A DNA stretch of 55,554 nt from Pseudoxanthomonas mexicana (GCF_010093385.1 NZ_PDWV01000022.1:1-55554), one strand, 5' to 3'. Positions 11,302 to 23,381 are shown, numbered from the stretch's first letter. The notes: generated from the letters alone by a model not told the origin. Made by a program: numbers and translations.

Positions 11302-11607
11302 ATGCCTGTTGCCCTGACCGCCGCCCAGACCCGTTTCCTGCGCGGCCAGGCCCATGACCTGAAAGCCTTGCTGCAGATCGGCAACAAAGGCGTCACTCCG
11401 GCCTTCCTCGCCGAGCTGGACGCCGTGCTGGAACAGCACGAACTGGTCAAGGTGAAGGTGGCGGGCGAAGACCGCGAGGCACGCGACGCGATGATCGGCG
11501 AACTGGCCGAGAAGGCCGACGCCGCCCTGGTGCAGCGCATCGGCCATACCGCCGTGCTGTACCGCCCCAGCAAGGAACGCCGGCAGATCGTGCTGCCGCG
11601 CGGCTGA
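11302..11607 (+). CDS. yhbY: CRM-domain RNA-binding protein YhbY
   Basis: A 101-residue protein consisting of one CRM (CRS1-YhbY) domain, which associates with pre-50S ribosomal particles. It shows the family signature [28 protein letters not shown] and the C-terminal strand [10 protein letters not shown]. The GxxG loop is present as IGNKG. The ATG at 11302 opens the frame. It is divergent from rlmE, the same head-to-head pairing as in E. coli, and both proteins act on the large ribosomal subunit. Confidence 0.95.
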   Translation: MPVALTAAQTRFLRGQAHDLKALLQIGNKGVTPAFLAELDAVLEQHELVKVKVAGEDREARDAMIGELAEKADAALVQRIGHTAVLYRPSKERRQIVLPRG

Positions 11608-11629
11608 TCCGACTCCCCTGGCTTCCGTC

Positions 11630-12007
11630 ATGCAGCTGAGCCACGAACTGCCCGACTACGCCTTCACCCTGCGCTCCGCCGACGGCCGACACGCACGGGT
11701 GAACGACCTCACCCTCACCGACAGCTTCATCCTGTCCCCGCAGCAGCTGGTCGAGAACTGGCCGGTCAGGGACAGCGCCGCGCTCACCGCCGACGATCTG
11801 GCGCCCCTGCTGGCGTTGCAGCCGGAAGTGATCCTGCTGGGCACCGGCGAGCGCCAGGTGTTTCCGCCCGCCGCCGTCATGGCGGCCTGCCTGCGCCAGG
11901 GCGTGGGCCTGGAAGTGATGACCAACGCCGCGGCCGCTCGCACCTTCAACGTGCTGGCCGGCGAATCGAGGCGCGTGGTCGCGGGTTTCCTGCTGGCGCC
12001 GGGCTGA
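11630..12007 (+). CDS. Mth938-like domain protein (DUF498)
   Basis: A 125-residue soluble protein of the Mth938/NDUFAF3 superfamily. Recognisable features are the segment LTDSFILSPQQLVENWPV, the buried motif PEVILLGTGERQVFPPAAV, and GVGLEVMTNAAAARTFNVLAGE near the end. In eukaryotes the relative NDUFAF3 is a complex I assembly factor; bacterial members have no firm role. The gene starts 22 bases after yhbY on the same strand and is probably cotranscribed. It converges with the downstream minus-strand gene, 32 bases between stops. Confidence 0.85.
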   Translation: MQLSHELPDYAFTLRSADGRHARVNDLTLTDSFILSPQQLVENWPVRDSAALTADDLAPLLALQPEVILLGTGERQVFPPAAVMAACLRQGVGLEVMTNAAAARTFNVLAGESRRVVAGFLLAPG

Positions 12008-12039
12008 TCCCGTCACGGGCGCGCGGACGCCGCGCGCGG

Positions 12040-12912
12040 CTACCGGCGCGGAACGTCGCTGTGCATCAGCCGTACCCAGACGCCGTAATGGTCCGACGGC
12101 CAGGCGCCGGTCGCATCGGGCTGATCGAGGATGATGTCGGCGTCGACGACGCGGAACGCATCGCGCTGGGCGAACACGTGATCGATGCGGATCGGCGCAT
12201 GGCCCAGGTGCGGATTGAGCGTGGTATGCACCGCTGCGTTCGTGTCCACGCCCGGGTGCGCTTCCGAATAGGCCTCGGCGAAGCGCGTGCGCAGCGGCGC
12301 AAGCTCGGGCATATCGGAGCGCGCATTGAAGTCGCCCCCGATGATCGAAGGGGCGTCGCCCGCCGTCTCGCCTATCAGCGTCAGCACGCCGGCGATCTGT
12401 TCGGCCCTGATCGCGCCGCCCTCCGGCGTGTGGTGCAAGTGCGTCACGTAGACGTTCAACGGGCGGCCATCGACCGTCGTGCGCACCCAGCCGGCGTTGC
12501 GATAGTCGTCCAGTGGCGACAGCTTCACCTCGCGGGAGGCCTCGATCGTGCCCCGCACCAGGATCGCATTGCCGTAGCGGCGGGCCTGGGTGGGCGCATC
12601 GGCGGAAAAGAAGCGGTACTGGTAGCCCAACCGTAAAGCCAGGACCTGCGCCTGGTTGGGCAGTGCCGCATCCTGCAGGACCTCCTGCAGCAGGATCACA
12701 TCGGGGGCGAGCGCGCGCAGGTCCGCGACGATCGCATCCTGCCTGCGCGGCCAGTCCTGCTTGTCGTGCCAGAGGTTGAGCGTCACCGCATCCACGGTGG
12801 CCGGGCTGTCTGCCGGCGTCACGACCTTCGACGCACAGCCTCCGGCCAGGCAGAGCAGCACGCTCCACAGCACGGCGACGAAACCTGCACGTGCCATCCT
12901 GACCCGCTTCAT
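12040..12912 (-). CDS. Endonuclease/exonuclease/phosphatase family lipoprotein
   Basis: A 290-residue member of the EEP superfamily (Mg-dependent phosphodiesterases such as ExoIII, DNase I, sphingomyelinases). Catalytic landmarks are VDAVTLNLWHD, ILLQEVL with the metal Glu, VTHLHHT, IIGGDFNARSDM, RIDHVFA and PSDHYGVW. The N-terminus is a signal sequence ending in AGGC, an approximate lipobox, so it is likely anchored in the periplasm or outer membrane. Its substrate (nucleic acid, phospholipid or other phosphodiester) cannot be told from sequence. The start ATG overlaps the nlpD stop by four bases, so it is translationally coupled to nlpD. Confidence 0.87.
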   Translation of the reverse strand: MKRVRMARAGFVAVLWSVLLCLAGGCASKVVTPADSPATVDAVTLNLWHDKQDWPRRQDAIVADLRALAPDVILLQEVLQDAALPNQAQVLALRLGYQYRFFSADAPTQARRYGNAILVRGTIEASREVKLSPLDDYRNAGWVRTTVDGRPLNVYVTHLHHTPEGGAIRAEQIAGVLTLIGETAGDAPSIIGGDFNARSDMPELAPLRTRFAEAYSEAHPGVDTNAAVHTTLNPHLGHAPIRIDHVFAQRDAFRVVDADIILDQPDATGAWPSDHYGVWVRLMHSDVPRR

Positions 12913-13682
12913 CGCGCCGGCAGATATTGCAACGGATCCACCGGCTTGCCGTTGTGGCGGATCTCGAAGTGCAGCATCTCGCGCGCGGCGCCGGTGCTGC
13001 CCATCTCGGCGATCTGCTGGCCGGCCTTCACGTTCTGGCCTTCGTTGACCAGGCGCTTGCGGTTGTGGCCGTAGGCGGACAGCCACTGCTCGCTGTGCTT
13101 GATGATGATCAGTTCGCCGTAGCCGACCAGGCCGGCGCCGGAATACACCACCACGCCATCGGCCGCCGCACGCACCGCCTGGCCGCTGCTGCCGGCGATG
13201 CCGATACCCTGCTTGGTGGCATCGCCGCCGAAGAAGCGCCCGATCAGATGACCTTCCGCGGGCCATCGCCAGGCGAACCCGCTGTTCGCCGGCGCAGGCG
13301 CCGGTGCAGGCCGGGTAACCGGCGGCGGCGTGGGCCGCGTCGTGGTGCCGGCGGTGGAACGCGGAGGCGTCGTGGTCGGCCTGCTGCTGCCCGGATACAG
13401 CTTGAGCGTCTGCCCCGGATAGATCGTGTAAGGCGCGCCCAGCCCGTTCCAGCGGGCCAGGTCGTTGACGTCAACGCCATTGCGGAACGCGATGCCGTAC
13501 AGCGTGTCGCCGCGCTGCACGCGCACGGTCGCGCCCGGCTTGCCCTGCGAAGGCTTGCGCGTGGCGGACGATGCGGAAGGCTCGCGCACCACGGTGGTCG
13601 AGCAGGCGCCCAGCAGCGCGACAACCAGTCCGATCAGGACGACGGAGGTGATGCGGCGGGCGGAACGGATCGTCGTGGTCAT
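12909..13682 (-). CDS. nlpD: NlpD-type LysM/M23 lipoprotein (amidase activator)
   Basis: A 257-residue outer-membrane lipoprotein: signal peptide with lipobox LLGAC, a LysM peptidoglycan-binding domain (VQRGDTLYGIAFRNGVDVNDLARWNG to YPGQTLKLYP), a Pro/Thr-rich linker, and a C-terminal M23/LytM domain. The LytM domain is degenerate: where active enzymes have HxxxD it reads GGDATKQGIGIAG, while LHFEIR remains, exactly as in E. coli NlpD, which activates the amidase AmiC in cell separation. I chose ATG 13682 (MTTTIRS) because the signal peptide starts there; ATG 13709 would add nine residues. It lies downstream of surE-pcm as in E. coli, but no rpoS follows. Confidence 0.9.
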   Translation of the reverse strand: MTTTIRSARRITSVVLIGLVVALLGACSTTVVREPSASSATRKPSQGKPGATVRVQRGDTLYGIAFRNGVDVNDLARWNGLGAPYTIYPGQTLKLYPGSSRPTTTPPRSTAGTTTRPTPPPVTRPAPAPAPANSGFAWRWPAEGHLIGRFFGGDATKQGIGIAGSSGQAVRAAADGVVVYSGAGLVGYGELIIIKHSEQWLSAYGHNRKRLVNEGQNVKAGQQIAEMGSTGAAREMLHFEIRHNGKPVDPLQYLPAR

Positions 13683-13713
13683 GCGTCGCTTCGTTTCCTC
13701 ACAGGGCATGTTC

Positions 13714-14367
13714 TCAGCCGGTCAGCCGCTGGAACAGTTCGCGTACGGCCACGCCACCGCCCCCGATCAGCACGCTGAAATAGACGATCGTGCCGATGTT
13801 GGCCAGATGGCCCAGCAGGATCGCGCCACCATCGCGCTGGATGAAGCCGATGGCGTACAACAACAGCGCCAAGGCTGGCAGGGTATTGCTGAATGGCACG
13901 AATCCGAAGGGTGCCATCAGCAGCAGGGCGGCCAGGATGAAGGCCAGGTTGTTGATCACGCCCTGCCCCGGTCCGTCGACGAAGAGTCGCAGCCGGTGCG
14001 GGCGGCTGATCTTCTCCATGCGCCGCACCCAGACCAGGCCGGCGGTCAGGCCCGGACGCAGGCGCGCGGCCGGCAACGCCTTGTGCTTGACCCGCTGCGG
14101 CAGCCACAAGGGCCGGTTGATCAGGCGGCTGACGCCGACCAGCAGGATGGCCGCGCCGAACACCGTGCTCACGCCCGGGATCGACACCGGGATCAGGAAC
14201 ACCAGGGTCAGCAGGATGGTGAGCAGCATCAGGCCTTCATCGCTGAAGACTTCCAGCAGTTCGCCCAGGCTCAAGGCGTCGGGTGGCAGGCGTTCGATGA
14301 TGTCGGCCAGTTGCTGGCCCAGCGAAGCGGCCGGATCGGCGGCTTCCGTATGCGGTGCGTCGGTCAT
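13714..14367 (-). CDS. ExoD family membrane protein
   Basis: A 217-residue polytopic membrane protein of the ExoD family (PF06055), first described in exopolysaccharide synthesis of Rhizobium. After a polar N-terminus it shows the conserved block PGVSTVFGAAILLVGVSRLI, the charged loop WVRRMEKISRPHRL, and three to four further hydrophobic helices. The biochemical role is unknown. It sits four bases after pcm and close before nlpD, so it has been inserted into the surE-pcm-nlpD operon and is probably cotranscribed. Confidence 0.85.
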   Translation of the reverse strand: MTDAPHTEAADPAASLGQQLADIIERLPPDALSLGELLEVFSDEGLMLLTILLTLVFLIPVSIPGVSTVFGAAILLVGVSRLINRPLWLPQRVKHKALPAARLRPGLTAGLVWVRRMEKISRPHRLRLFVDGPGQGVINNLAFILAALLLMAPFGFVPFSNTLPALALLLYAIGFIQRDGGAILLGHLANIGTIVYFSVLIGGGGVAVRELFQRLTG

Positions 14368-14371
14368 GCGC

Positions 14372-15010
14372 TCAGTCCAGCGTGCCCGACAGCAGCGGCA
14401 CGAACACCACCGGCGCCAGCGTGGTTTCTTCCACGCTGCCGTCTTCGCGCTTCACCAGCCGCACCAGCGATTGTGAACCGCTGCCGCCGACCGGTGCCAC
14501 CAGCTGCCCGCCCACCGCCAACTGCTCGACCAGCACCGGCACCAGCGCCGGCGCTGCCGCGGTCACGATGATGCCGTCGTAGGGACCGTGCTCGGCCCAG
14601 CCGATGCGGCCATCGTCGTGCTTGCTGCGCACGTTCAGGCCCAACTGGCGCAGGCGTTTGCGGGCCTGGCGCAGCAGATCGCCGATCCGCTCCACCGTGT
14701 AGACCTCCAGGCCCAGGATGGCGAGCACCGCGGCCTGGTAGCCGGACCCGGTGCCGATCTCCAGCACCTTCTTCGGCGAATTCTCCAGCAGCACCTCGGT
14801 CATCCGCGCGACCACCCAGGGCTGGGAAATGGTCTGGCTGTGGCCGATCGGCAGCGCCGTGTCCTCGTAGGCGCGCGTGGCCAGCGCCTCGTCCACGAAC
14901 AGATGGCGCGGCAGCGTGCGGATGGCGTTGAGGACACGCTCGTCGACGATGCCGGCCTCGCGCAGGCGCTCGACCAGGCGATCACGCACACGCTGCGAGG
15001 GCATGCCCAT
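14372..15010 (-). CDS. pcm: Protein-L-isoaspartate O-methyltransferase Pcm
   Basis: Repair enzyme that methylates L-isoaspartyl residues of aged proteins with SAM. The 212-residue form from ATG 15010 ([10 protein letters not shown]) matches the E. coli length. It shows the family block [18 protein letters not shown], the SAM motif [15 protein letters not shown], and [10 protein letters not shown]. In Xanthomonas homologues I recall a longer start, [13 protein letters not shown]; here that sequence is present in frame ([14 protein letters not shown]) but the codon before it is GGG rather than a start. The start used in this strain is therefore uncertain, and ATG 15010 lacks a clear ribosome binding site. 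It lies inside the out-of-frame 3' extension of surE. Confidence 0.88.
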   Translation of the reverse strand: MGMPSQRVRDRLVERLREAGIVDERVLNAIRTLPRHLFVDEALATRAYEDTALPIGHSQTISQPWVVARMTEVLLENSPKKVLEIGTGSGYQAAVLAILGLEVYTVERIGDLLRQARKRLRQLGLNVRSKHDDGRIGWAEHGPYDGIIVTAAAPALVPVLVEQLAVGGQLVAPVGGSGSQSLVRLVKREDGSVEETTLAPVVFVPLLSGTLD

Positions 15011-15825
15011 GCCCACCGCTTCGGGCTGCAGGCGCAAGCGCGGCGTCCCGCCGACGCCTCCAGCGCGGCGGTGAGCCCGCCGACCCAACCTGCGACCTTC
15101 TCCAGCGCCTGGTAACGGGTCAGGTCCACGTGGATCGGTGTGATCGAGATGTACCCCATGCGCACGGCATGGAAGTCGGTGCCCGGGCCCGCGTCCTGCT
15201 CGCGTCCGGCCGGCCCGATCCAGTACACCGTGTGGCCACGCGGGTCCGGCTGCGGTACGCAGGGCTCGGAACGGTGACGGTTGCCCAGGCGGGTGACCTC
15301 GAAGCCGCGCACGTCGGCCCAGGCCATGTCGGGGACGTTGACGTTGAGGATGGTATCGGCCGGCAGCGGATCGGCCTTCAGCCGCGCCACGATCTCAACG
15401 GCGGCGCGCGCAGCTGTCTCGTAGTGCTTCGCGTCGTGGTTCTTGGTAGCCAGCGACATCGCCACGGCCGGCAGGCCCAGGAAACGCCCTTCCATCGCCG
15501 CCGACACGGTGCCGGAGTAGATGACGTCGTCGCCCATGTTGGCGGTGTTGTTGATGCCCGAGACCACGATGTCCGGTTCGAACTCCAGCATCCCGGTCAG
15601 CGCCAGGTGTACGCAGTCGGTGGGCGTGCCGGCGACGCTGCAGGTGTAGTGATCGATGCGCTTGAGCCGGATGGGCAGATCCAGCGTCAGCGAGTTGCTG
15701 GCGCCCGAGCGGTCGCGGTCGGGGGCGACCACATACACTTCATGGCCCGCACTGCGCAGGCCTTCTGCCAGGATTCGGATGCCGGGGGCGTCGACGCCGT
15801 CGTCGTTGCTGACCAGTACGCGCAT
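14800..15825 (-). CDS. surE: 5'/3'-nucleotidase SurE with read-through C-terminus
   Basis: Survival protein E dephosphorylates nucleoside 5'- and 3'-monophosphates. Start ATG 15825 has GAGGAAA upstream. The core shows metal ligands in [10 protein letters not shown] (Asp8, Asp9), [13 protein letters not shown], and [26 protein letters not shown]. The usual family length is about 250-260 residues, and residue 260 falls at ALEASAG. Here no stop follows and the frame continues for 81 Arg/Ser/Cys-rich residues that are simply pcm read in another frame. I judge the tail as a stop-codon loss, not a new domain. It is divergent from the Smr gene with 89 bases between the starts. Confidence 0.9.
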   Translation of the reverse strand: MRVLVSNDDGVDAPGIRILAEGLRSAGHEVYVVAPDRDRSGASNSLTLDLPIRLKRIDHYTCSVAGTPTDCVHLALTGMLEFEPDIVVSGINNTANMGDDVIYSGTVSAAMEGRFLGLPAVAMSLATKNHDAKHYETAARAAVEIVARLKADPLPADTILNVNVPDMAWADVRGFEVTRLGNRHRSEPCVPQPDPRGHTVYWIGPAGREQDAGPGTDFHAVRMGYISITPIHVDLTRYQALEKVAGWVGGLTAALEASAGRRACACSPKRWAWACPRSVCVIAWSSACARPASSTSVSSTPSARCRAICSWTRRWPRAPTRTRRCRSATARPFPSPGWSRG

Positions 15826-15914
15826 GGGTTTCCTCGGGGACGGGCCCATGATACCGGAACCGCGCCGATGCTTCCCGCGCTTGCGTCGCAGGACGATGCG
15901 GCTACGCTGGCGGC

Positions 15915-16460
15915 ATGGCCCGACCCGATCCGCCCGAAGACGACGACGCTGCGCTGTTCCGCGACGCCATCGGCGAAGTGCGCCGCATGGAAGACGCGCC
16001 GCCGCCGCCGCGCAAGGCGCCGCCCAGGCCCCGCGCGCGCATGGCCGAGCGCGACGAGCTGGATGCGCGCAGCGAGTTCCTGCGAGGACTGGATGCGCTT
16101 GAGCCGCTGGCGGCTGGCGACACGCTCAGCCATCGCCGCGACGCGCTGCCTGCGCGCGCATTCCAGCGCTTGAAGCGGGGGCAGTACGCGGCGCAGGACG
16201 AACTGGACCTGCACGGCGCCACGGCCGCGCAGGCCGAAGGCCTGCTGCGGCGTTTCCTGGCCGATGCCGCTCTGCACGAGTACGGCTGCGTCCGCATCAT
16301 CCATGGCAAGGGCCAGCGCGCGGACGCCGGTGCACCGGTGATCAAGAATCTGGTCGACCGCCTGCTGCGCCAGCGCGCGGACGTGATGGCGTTCCATTCG
16401 GCGCCGCCGGCACAGGGCGGCACCGGTGCGGTGCTGGTGCTGTTGGCGCGTCGCCGTTAG
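15915..16460 (+). CDS. Smr domain protein (SmrA/B-like nuclease)
   Basis: A 181-residue soluble protein with a C-terminal Smr domain, the MutS2-associated nuclease fold. The conserved motifs are [16 protein letters not shown] (LDLHG) and [13 protein letters not shown] (HGKG). The N-terminal half is acidic then Arg/Pro-rich, as in the SmrA/SmrB group. Related E. coli SmrB cleaves mRNA at collided ribosomes; whether this one does so is not shown by the sequence. The LDLHG and HGKG motifs are complete, so nuclease activity is plausible. It converges with the small lipoprotein gene, only seven bases apart. Confidence 0.9.
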   Translation: MARPDPPEDDDAALFRDAIGEVRRMEDAPPPPRKAPPRPRARMAERDELDARSEFLRGLDALEPLAAGDTLSHRRDALPARAFQRLKRGQYAAQDELDLHGATAAQAEGLLRRFLADAALHEYGCVRIIHGKGQRADAGAPVIKNLVDRLLRQRADVMAFHSAPPAQGGTGAVLVLLARRR

Positions 16461-16467
16461 GCGGTTT

Positions 16468-16698
16468 TCAGTTCGTCGAGGCGATGGGCTTGATGACGGT
16501 CCGCTTCGGCGGGTTCACCCAGACCACGCGCGTGCCGCGTTGCTTGGCCACGCCGTCCACATAGGCCACGTAGACCTGGTCGATCTGGGTTTCGCGCTGC
16601 ATGAGCGGCGCATCGCGCATCGCACTCTGCGTGCTGGTGCAGCCTGCCGACAATGCGGCCAGAAGCAGTGTTCCGCACACGAGGCTGAGACGTTTCAT
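16468..16698 (-). CDS. Small lipoprotein, hypothetical
   Basis: A 76-residue protein starting MKRLSLVCGTLLLAALSAGC: a typical lipoprotein signal with the lipobox LSAGC, so the mature protein is about 57 residues and lipid-anchored. The mature part has DQVYVAYVDGVAKQRGTRVVWVNPP, with several Val/aromatic strands and basic residues. I recognise no domain. ATG 16698 has GGGAGG with good spacing; a start at 16728 would put ten extra polar residues before the signal and was rejected. It is 105 bases downstream of truD and may have its own promoter. Confidence 0.8.
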   Translation of the reverse strand: MKRLSLVCGTLLLAALSAGCTSTQSAMRDAPLMQRETQIDQVYVAYVDGVAKQRGTRVVWVNPPKRTVIKPIASTN

Positions 16699-16803
16699 GG
16701 TGACCTCCCGTCGGTTGGGGGTGGACATGACATCCAGTACACCGGAGCGCGCCTCCGGCTCACCTTCGGCTTATACGCCTGCTGCAGCAGGCTTCCAGTC
16801 CCC

Positions 16804-17865
16804 TCAGCGATCTTCCGACAAACGGTCGGAGACCACGCGCGACGCATCTCCGACCTCGCCCAGTTCGTGCAGCACCGCCGTCGCATAACTGCCCGGCGGC
16901 AGCGCGAAGCTCAACCGCAGCACCGATGAATCGGGCCACTCCCACGCCAGCCCCTCGGGGCGAAGCCGCAGGGCACGACGCTCCTGGCGCAGGCCTTCCT
17001 GCTCCAGGCCGGCCTTCAGCGCCTGGGCATCATCGCCCTGCAACGCGGCCTCTTCGCAGTCGCGGGCGGCCGCTTCCGCGCGGGAGGCGCCCTTTCCCCA
17101 CAGCGGTCCCGTCGGATGGATGTCGAAATCCGCCAGGCGCTGCGCCAGCGTGCCGCTCCAGGGCTCAGGGCCGAAGACGCTGCGGCTGCCCGCGAGCATC
17201 CAGACCTCGCCCTCCAGACCGCGATTCCAGCTGCCGTCGGCCAGGCGGGCCGCCAGCACGCGGTTGAAAAGCTCCGAACGCGCGGCCGAGAGCAGCAGCG
17301 AACGCTGGTCACGTCGCACCCGGCGACCGGCGAACATCGCCAGCGCCGCCGCCACATTGCCCCCATCGCGGCCGAAGCGCTGCTCGCCGAACCAATTGGG
17401 CAGGCCCTGCGCGGCAATGTCGCTGAGCCGCGCCTCGATGGCGGTTCGATCGCCCACCACATCACGCAGGACCAGTTCGAAGCGGTTGCCGGCCAGCGCG
17501 CCCCGCGGCAGCTTGCGCGAATGCCACGAGGCCTCGATGACCTTGAGATCGTCCGACACCAGGGCCGCCAGATCCGGCGCCACCTTGCGCGGCAGGTGCA
17601 CGCTGAAACGCTGGCGGGTGACGGCATGGCGATCCTTCAGGCCCGCATAGCCCACGCCCATCTCGGCGATGCCCGCCCAGGCAGCGATGCGCTTGGCGGC
17701 GAAGGCCGTGTTCATGCCGCGCTTCTCCACCGTCAGCAGCAGATGCTCGCCTTCGCCCGACGAGTCGAAGCCCGCCAGTTCTTCGACGAAGAAGTCCTCC
17801 GGCACGCGACGGTACTGCGCAGTGAGCACCGGCGCGCCGAACGCGCGCGGCAGCGGCTCGCTCAT
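16804..17865 (-). CDS. truD: tRNA pseudouridine(13) synthase TruD
   Basis: Forms pseudouridine 13 in tRNA-Glu. The 353-residue protein has the TruD catalytic motif [14 protein letters not shown] with the nucleophilic Asp78, the upstream block [24 protein letters not shown], and [15 protein letters not shown]; the TRUD insertion domain follows. The start ATG overlaps the ispF stop by four bases, and the ispD-ispF-truD order is conserved in gammaproteobacteria. A longer open frame upstream only reads through ispF in another frame. Confidence 0.97.
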   Translation of the reverse strand: MSEPLPRAFGAPVLTAQYRRVPEDFFVEELAGFDSSGEGEHLLLTVEKRGMNTAFAAKRIAAWAGIAEMGVGYAGLKDRHAVTRQRFSVHLPRKVAPDLAALVSDDLKVIEASWHSRKLPRGALAGNRFELVLRDVVGDRTAIEARLSDIAAQGLPNWFGEQRFGRDGGNVAAALAMFAGRRVRRDQRSLLLSAARSELFNRVLAARLADGSWNRGLEGEVWMLAGSRSVFGPEPWSGTLAQRLADFDIHPTGPLWGKGASRAEAAARDCEEAALQGDDAQALKAGLEQEGLRQERRALRLRPEGLAWEWPDSSVLRLSFALPPGSYATAVLHELGEVGDASRVVSDRLSEDR

Positions 17866-18353
17866 GCCTTCACCAGCAGCACCACGGCCTGCGCCGCGAT
17901 GCCCTCGCCGCGGCCGGTGAAGCCGAGCTTCTCCGACGTCGTCGCCTTGATGCTGACGGCGCCCACCTCGATGCCAAGGTCTTCGGCCACACAAGCGCAC
18001 ATGGCATCGGCGTGGGGTCCGACCTTCGGACGCTCGCAGATGACGGTGACGTCCGCATTGCCGACGCGCCAGCCGCGTTCGCGCAGTAGCGCGTCGCAAT
18101 GCCGCACGAACGCACGGCTGTCGGCGCCCTTCCAGCGATCGTCGGAAGGCGGAAAGTGTTTGCCGATGTCGCCCAGCGCCAGCGCGCCCAGCATGGCGTC
18201 GCACAGCGCATGCAGCACCACGTCGCCGTCGCTGTGCGCCTGTACGCCGCGCGCGTGCGGCACGCGCACGCCGCCCAGCATGACGTGGTCGCCGTCGCCG
18301 AAGGCATGGACGTCGAAGCCCTGGCCGATGCGGATGTTCAAGGTGTCGGGCAT
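17862..18353 (-). CDS. ispF: 2-C-methyl-D-erythritol 2,4-cyclodiphosphate synthase IspF
   Basis: MEP-pathway enzyme that cyclises CDP-methylerythritol 2-phosphate with loss of CMP; a trimer with a zinc site. The 163 residues include [17 protein letters not shown] with metal ligands Asp14 and His16, and [19 protein letters not shown] with the third ligand His48, then [11 protein letters not shown] and [17 protein letters not shown]. It starts 17 bases after ispD and overlaps truD by four bases. Confidence 0.98.
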   Translation of the reverse strand: MPDTLNIRIGQGFDVHAFGDGDHVMLGGVRVPHARGVQAHSDGDVVLHALCDAMLGALALGDIGKHFPPSDDRWKGADSRAFVRHCDALLRERGWRVGNADVTVICERPKVGPHADAMCACVAEDLGIEVGAVSIKATTSEKLGFTGRGEGIAAQAVVLLVKA

Positions 18354-18370
18354 GGGGATACCGTGCGGGC

Positions 18371-19063
18371 TCAGGTGCGGCGCGAAAGCTCGAATTCGAA
18401 CCTTTCAAGGTCCGCGCGCGTGGTGATCTTGAAGTTGCTTTCCGCGCCTTCGACCAGCAAGGGGCGCAGGCCCAACCGCTCCATCGCCATGGCCTCGTCG
18501 GTGACTTCGACGCCTTCGGCCGTGGCGGCTTCCAGCGCACGGGTCAGTTGCAGGCGGCGGAACAGCTGGGGGGTGAAGGCGCGCCACAGCCGCTCGCGCG
18601 GTTCGGTGCCGTCGATGCCGCCATCGTCGCCCGCGCGCTTGAGGGTATCGCGCACGGGGGCGGCAAGGATCGCGCCGACCGGATCGTTCCGGCCGCGCTC
18701 CAGCAGTTGGGCAAGGTCTTCCCGCCCCAGGTTCGGGCGGGCCGCATCGTGCACCAGCACGAAATCGTCCGCGCGCACGCTGGCCGGCAATGCCTGCAGG
18801 CCGGCCAGCACGGATGCGGCACGCGTCGCGCCGCCGGTACAGGCGATCAGCGGCCGACCCTCGTAATCCGTCCAGCCCGGCCAGTCCGGATCGTTCTCCG
18901 ACAGCGGCACCACCACGCCTTCGACGGCGTCATGGGCGAACAGGGCCTGCAGCGTCCAGGCAAGCAGCGGGCGACCGTGCACGGTCAGGTACTGCTTGGG
19001 CAGTTCGCTTCCGAAACGGGTACCACGGCCGGCGGCAGGGACCACGGCCCAGACACCGGCCAT
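18371..19063 (-). CDS. ispD: 2-C-methyl-D-erythritol 4-phosphate cytidylyltransferase IspD
   Basis: Couples CTP to methylerythritol 4-phosphate in isoprenoid synthesis; 230 residues. It begins with the nucleotide-binding loop [18 protein letters not shown] and contains [25 protein letters not shown], and the C-terminal [13 protein letters not shown] block. The ATG shares one base with the ftsB stop (TGATG), which fixes the start and suggests coupled translation. Cell division gene ftsB and ispD are neighbours in the same order in E. coli. Confidence 0.97.
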   Translation of the reverse strand: MAGVWAVVPAAGRGTRFGSELPKQYLTVHGRPLLAWTLQALFAHDAVEGVVVPLSENDPDWPGWTDYEGRPLIACTGGATRAASVLAGLQALPASVRADDFVLVHDAARPNLGREDLAQLLERGRNDPVGAILAAPVRDTLKRAGDDGGIDGTEPRERLWRAFTPQLFRRLQLTRALEAATAEGVEVTDEAMAMERLGLRPLLVEGAESNFKITTRADLERFEFELSRRT

Positions 19064-19407
19064 CAGGGCGCCGCCTCTTCGTCCGCGTCGGCGGACGCCG
19101 GATCGTCCGACACAGGCGTGGCGGGCACAGGCTCCACCACGCGGTAGAACGTCTCGCCCGGCTTGATCATGCCCAGCTCGCTGCGCGCGCGCTCCTCCAC
19201 CGCCGATTCGCCGGACTTGAGGTCCTCGACTTCGGCGGCGAGGGCGTCGTTGCGCTCCTGCAGGCCCGCGTTCTCGCGCTTCTGCGCCGCGACCTGCTGT
19301 TCCAGCGCGACGACCTGGCCCGTACTGCCGACGCCGAACCAGAACTTGTACTGCAGCCATCCCAGCAGCAGCACAAGCACCAGCAGGAGCCAGGGCGCCT
19401 TGCGCAT
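19063..19407 (-). CDS. ftsB: Cell division protein FtsB
   Basis: Bitopic septal protein that works with FtsL and FtsQ in the divisome. The 114 residues give a short cytoplasmic start (MRKAPW), one transmembrane helix ([18 protein letters not shown]), a periplasmic coiled coil ([25 protein letters not shown]) and the conserved distal part [18 protein letters not shown]. The C-terminal 20 residues are an acidic Ala/Asp/Glu tail, longer than in E. coli. It starts three bases after the enolase stop and is fused by overlap to ispD. Confidence 0.96.
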   Translation of the reverse strand: MRKAPWLLLVLVLLLGWLQYKFWFGVGSTGQVVALEQQVAAQKRENAGLQERNDALAAEVEDLKSGESAVEERARSELGMIKPGETFYRVVEPVPATPVSDDPASADADEEAAP

Positions 19408-19410
19408 GGA

Positions 19411-20706
<1,296 letters not shown>

Positions 20707-20711
20707 TCAGC

Positions 20712-21545
20712 TCAGAGAGTGGATTCTAGGAAACCGTTCTTCTTGGTGATGGAGTCCAGCGCCAGCAGCGTTTCCAGCAGCGCTTCCATCTTGTCCAGCG
20801 GCCAGGCGTTCGGGCCATCGGACAGGGCCTTGGCCGGGTCCGGGTGGGTTTCGGCGAACAGGCCCGCCACGCCCACGGCGACCGCCGCGCGCGCCAGCAC
20901 CGGGACGAACTCGCGCTGGCCGCCGGAGCTGCTGCCCTGCCCGCCCGGCAACTGCACCGAATGCGTCGCATCGAAGACCACCGGACAGCCGGTGTCGCGC
21001 ATCACGCTCAACGAGCGCATGTCGCTGACCAGGTTGTTGTAGCCGAACGACGCGCCGCGCTCGCAGACCATGATGTCCTGGTTGCCGGTGGACTTGGCCT
21101 TCTCGACGACGGGCTTCATGTCCCACGGCGAGAGGAACTGGCCCTTCTTGATGTTGACCGGCCTGCCGGCGGAGCAGACCTTGCGGATGAAATCGGTCTG
21201 GCGCACGAGAAAGGCAGGGGTCTGCAGCACGTCCACGACGGCGGCGACCTCGTCCATCGGCGTGTACTCGTGCACGTCGGTGAGCACCGGCACGCCGACC
21301 TGCTTCTTCACCGCGTCCAGCACCTTCAGGCCTTCTTCCATGCCCGGGCCGCGGAAACTGGTGCCGGAGGTGCGGTTGGCCTTGTCGAAGCTGGACTTGA
21401 AGATGAAATTCATCCCCAGCCTGCCGGTGATTTCCTTCAGGCGACCGGCGACGTCGATCTGCAGCTGCATCGACTCGATCACGCACGGGCCGGCGATCAG
21501 GAACAGGGGCTGGTCCAGGCCGACGTCAAATCCACAAAGCTTCAT
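20712..21545 (-). CDS. kdsA: 3-deoxy-8-phosphooctulonate synthase KdsA
   Basis: Condenses PEP with arabinose 5-phosphate to make KDO 8-phosphate for lipopolysaccharide. The 277-residue length is normal. Motifs: [10 protein letters not shown] at the start, [12 protein letters not shown], and the C-terminal [19 protein letters not shown]. In the DAHP/KDO synthase fold the N-terminal GPCVIES block and KxNRT loop bind PEP. It is transcribed before eno; the gap to pyrG holds a palindromic repeat, so it may have a separate promoter from pyrG. Confidence 0.97.
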   Translation of the reverse strand: MKLCGFDVGLDQPLFLIAGPCVIESMQLQIDVAGRLKEITGRLGMNFIFKSSFDKANRTSGTSFRGPGMEEGLKVLDAVKKQVGVPVLTDVHEYTPMDEVAAVVDVLQTPAFLVRQTDFIRKVCSAGRPVNIKKGQFLSPWDMKPVVEKAKSTGNQDIMVCERGASFGYNNLVSDMRSLSVMRDTGCPVVFDATHSVQLPGGQGSSSGGQREFVPVLARAAVAVGVAGLFAETHPDPAKALSDGPNAWPLDKMEALLETLLALDSITKKNGFLESTL

Positions 21546-21564
21546 TCACACACCTCTCGTTTGA

Positions 21565-21688
21565 GCCCCTCTCCCCCGGGAGAGGGGTTGGGGTGAGGGT
21601 ACGGCGGAATACGGAGACTGGAACATACCGGATTCCGCCGGGCCCTCATCCGCCCCTTCGGGGCATCTTCTCCCGGCGGGAGAAGGGA
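21565..21688. repeat. Large inverted repeat of the CCCTCATCC / GGGTGAGGG family
   Basis: Left part reads CCCCTCTCCC-CCGGGAGAGGGG then TTGGGGTGAGGG; right part reads CCCTCATCCGCCCCTTCGGG then a CTTCTCCC/GGGAGAAG hairpin. Outer segments GAGGGTACGGCGGAAT and ATTCCGCCGGGCCCTC are near-perfect inverted repeats. The right half is the same family as 188-276. It fills the pyrG-kdsA gap and can fold into a long structured RNA. Confidence 0.7.
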
Positions 21689-21695
21689 CATGCGT

Positions 21696-23381
<1,686 letters not shown>

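Noticed and set aside
12909..13300. NlpD protein as an active M23 metallopeptidase
   Set aside because: The HxxxD zinc motif is replaced by a sequence lacking His and Asp at the ligand positions; it fits the non-catalytic amidase activator type.
14800..15045. The C-terminal 81 residues of SurE as a new domain
   Set aside because: They are pcm sequence in another frame, rich in Arg, Ser and Cys, with no fold signature; stop-codon loss explains them better.
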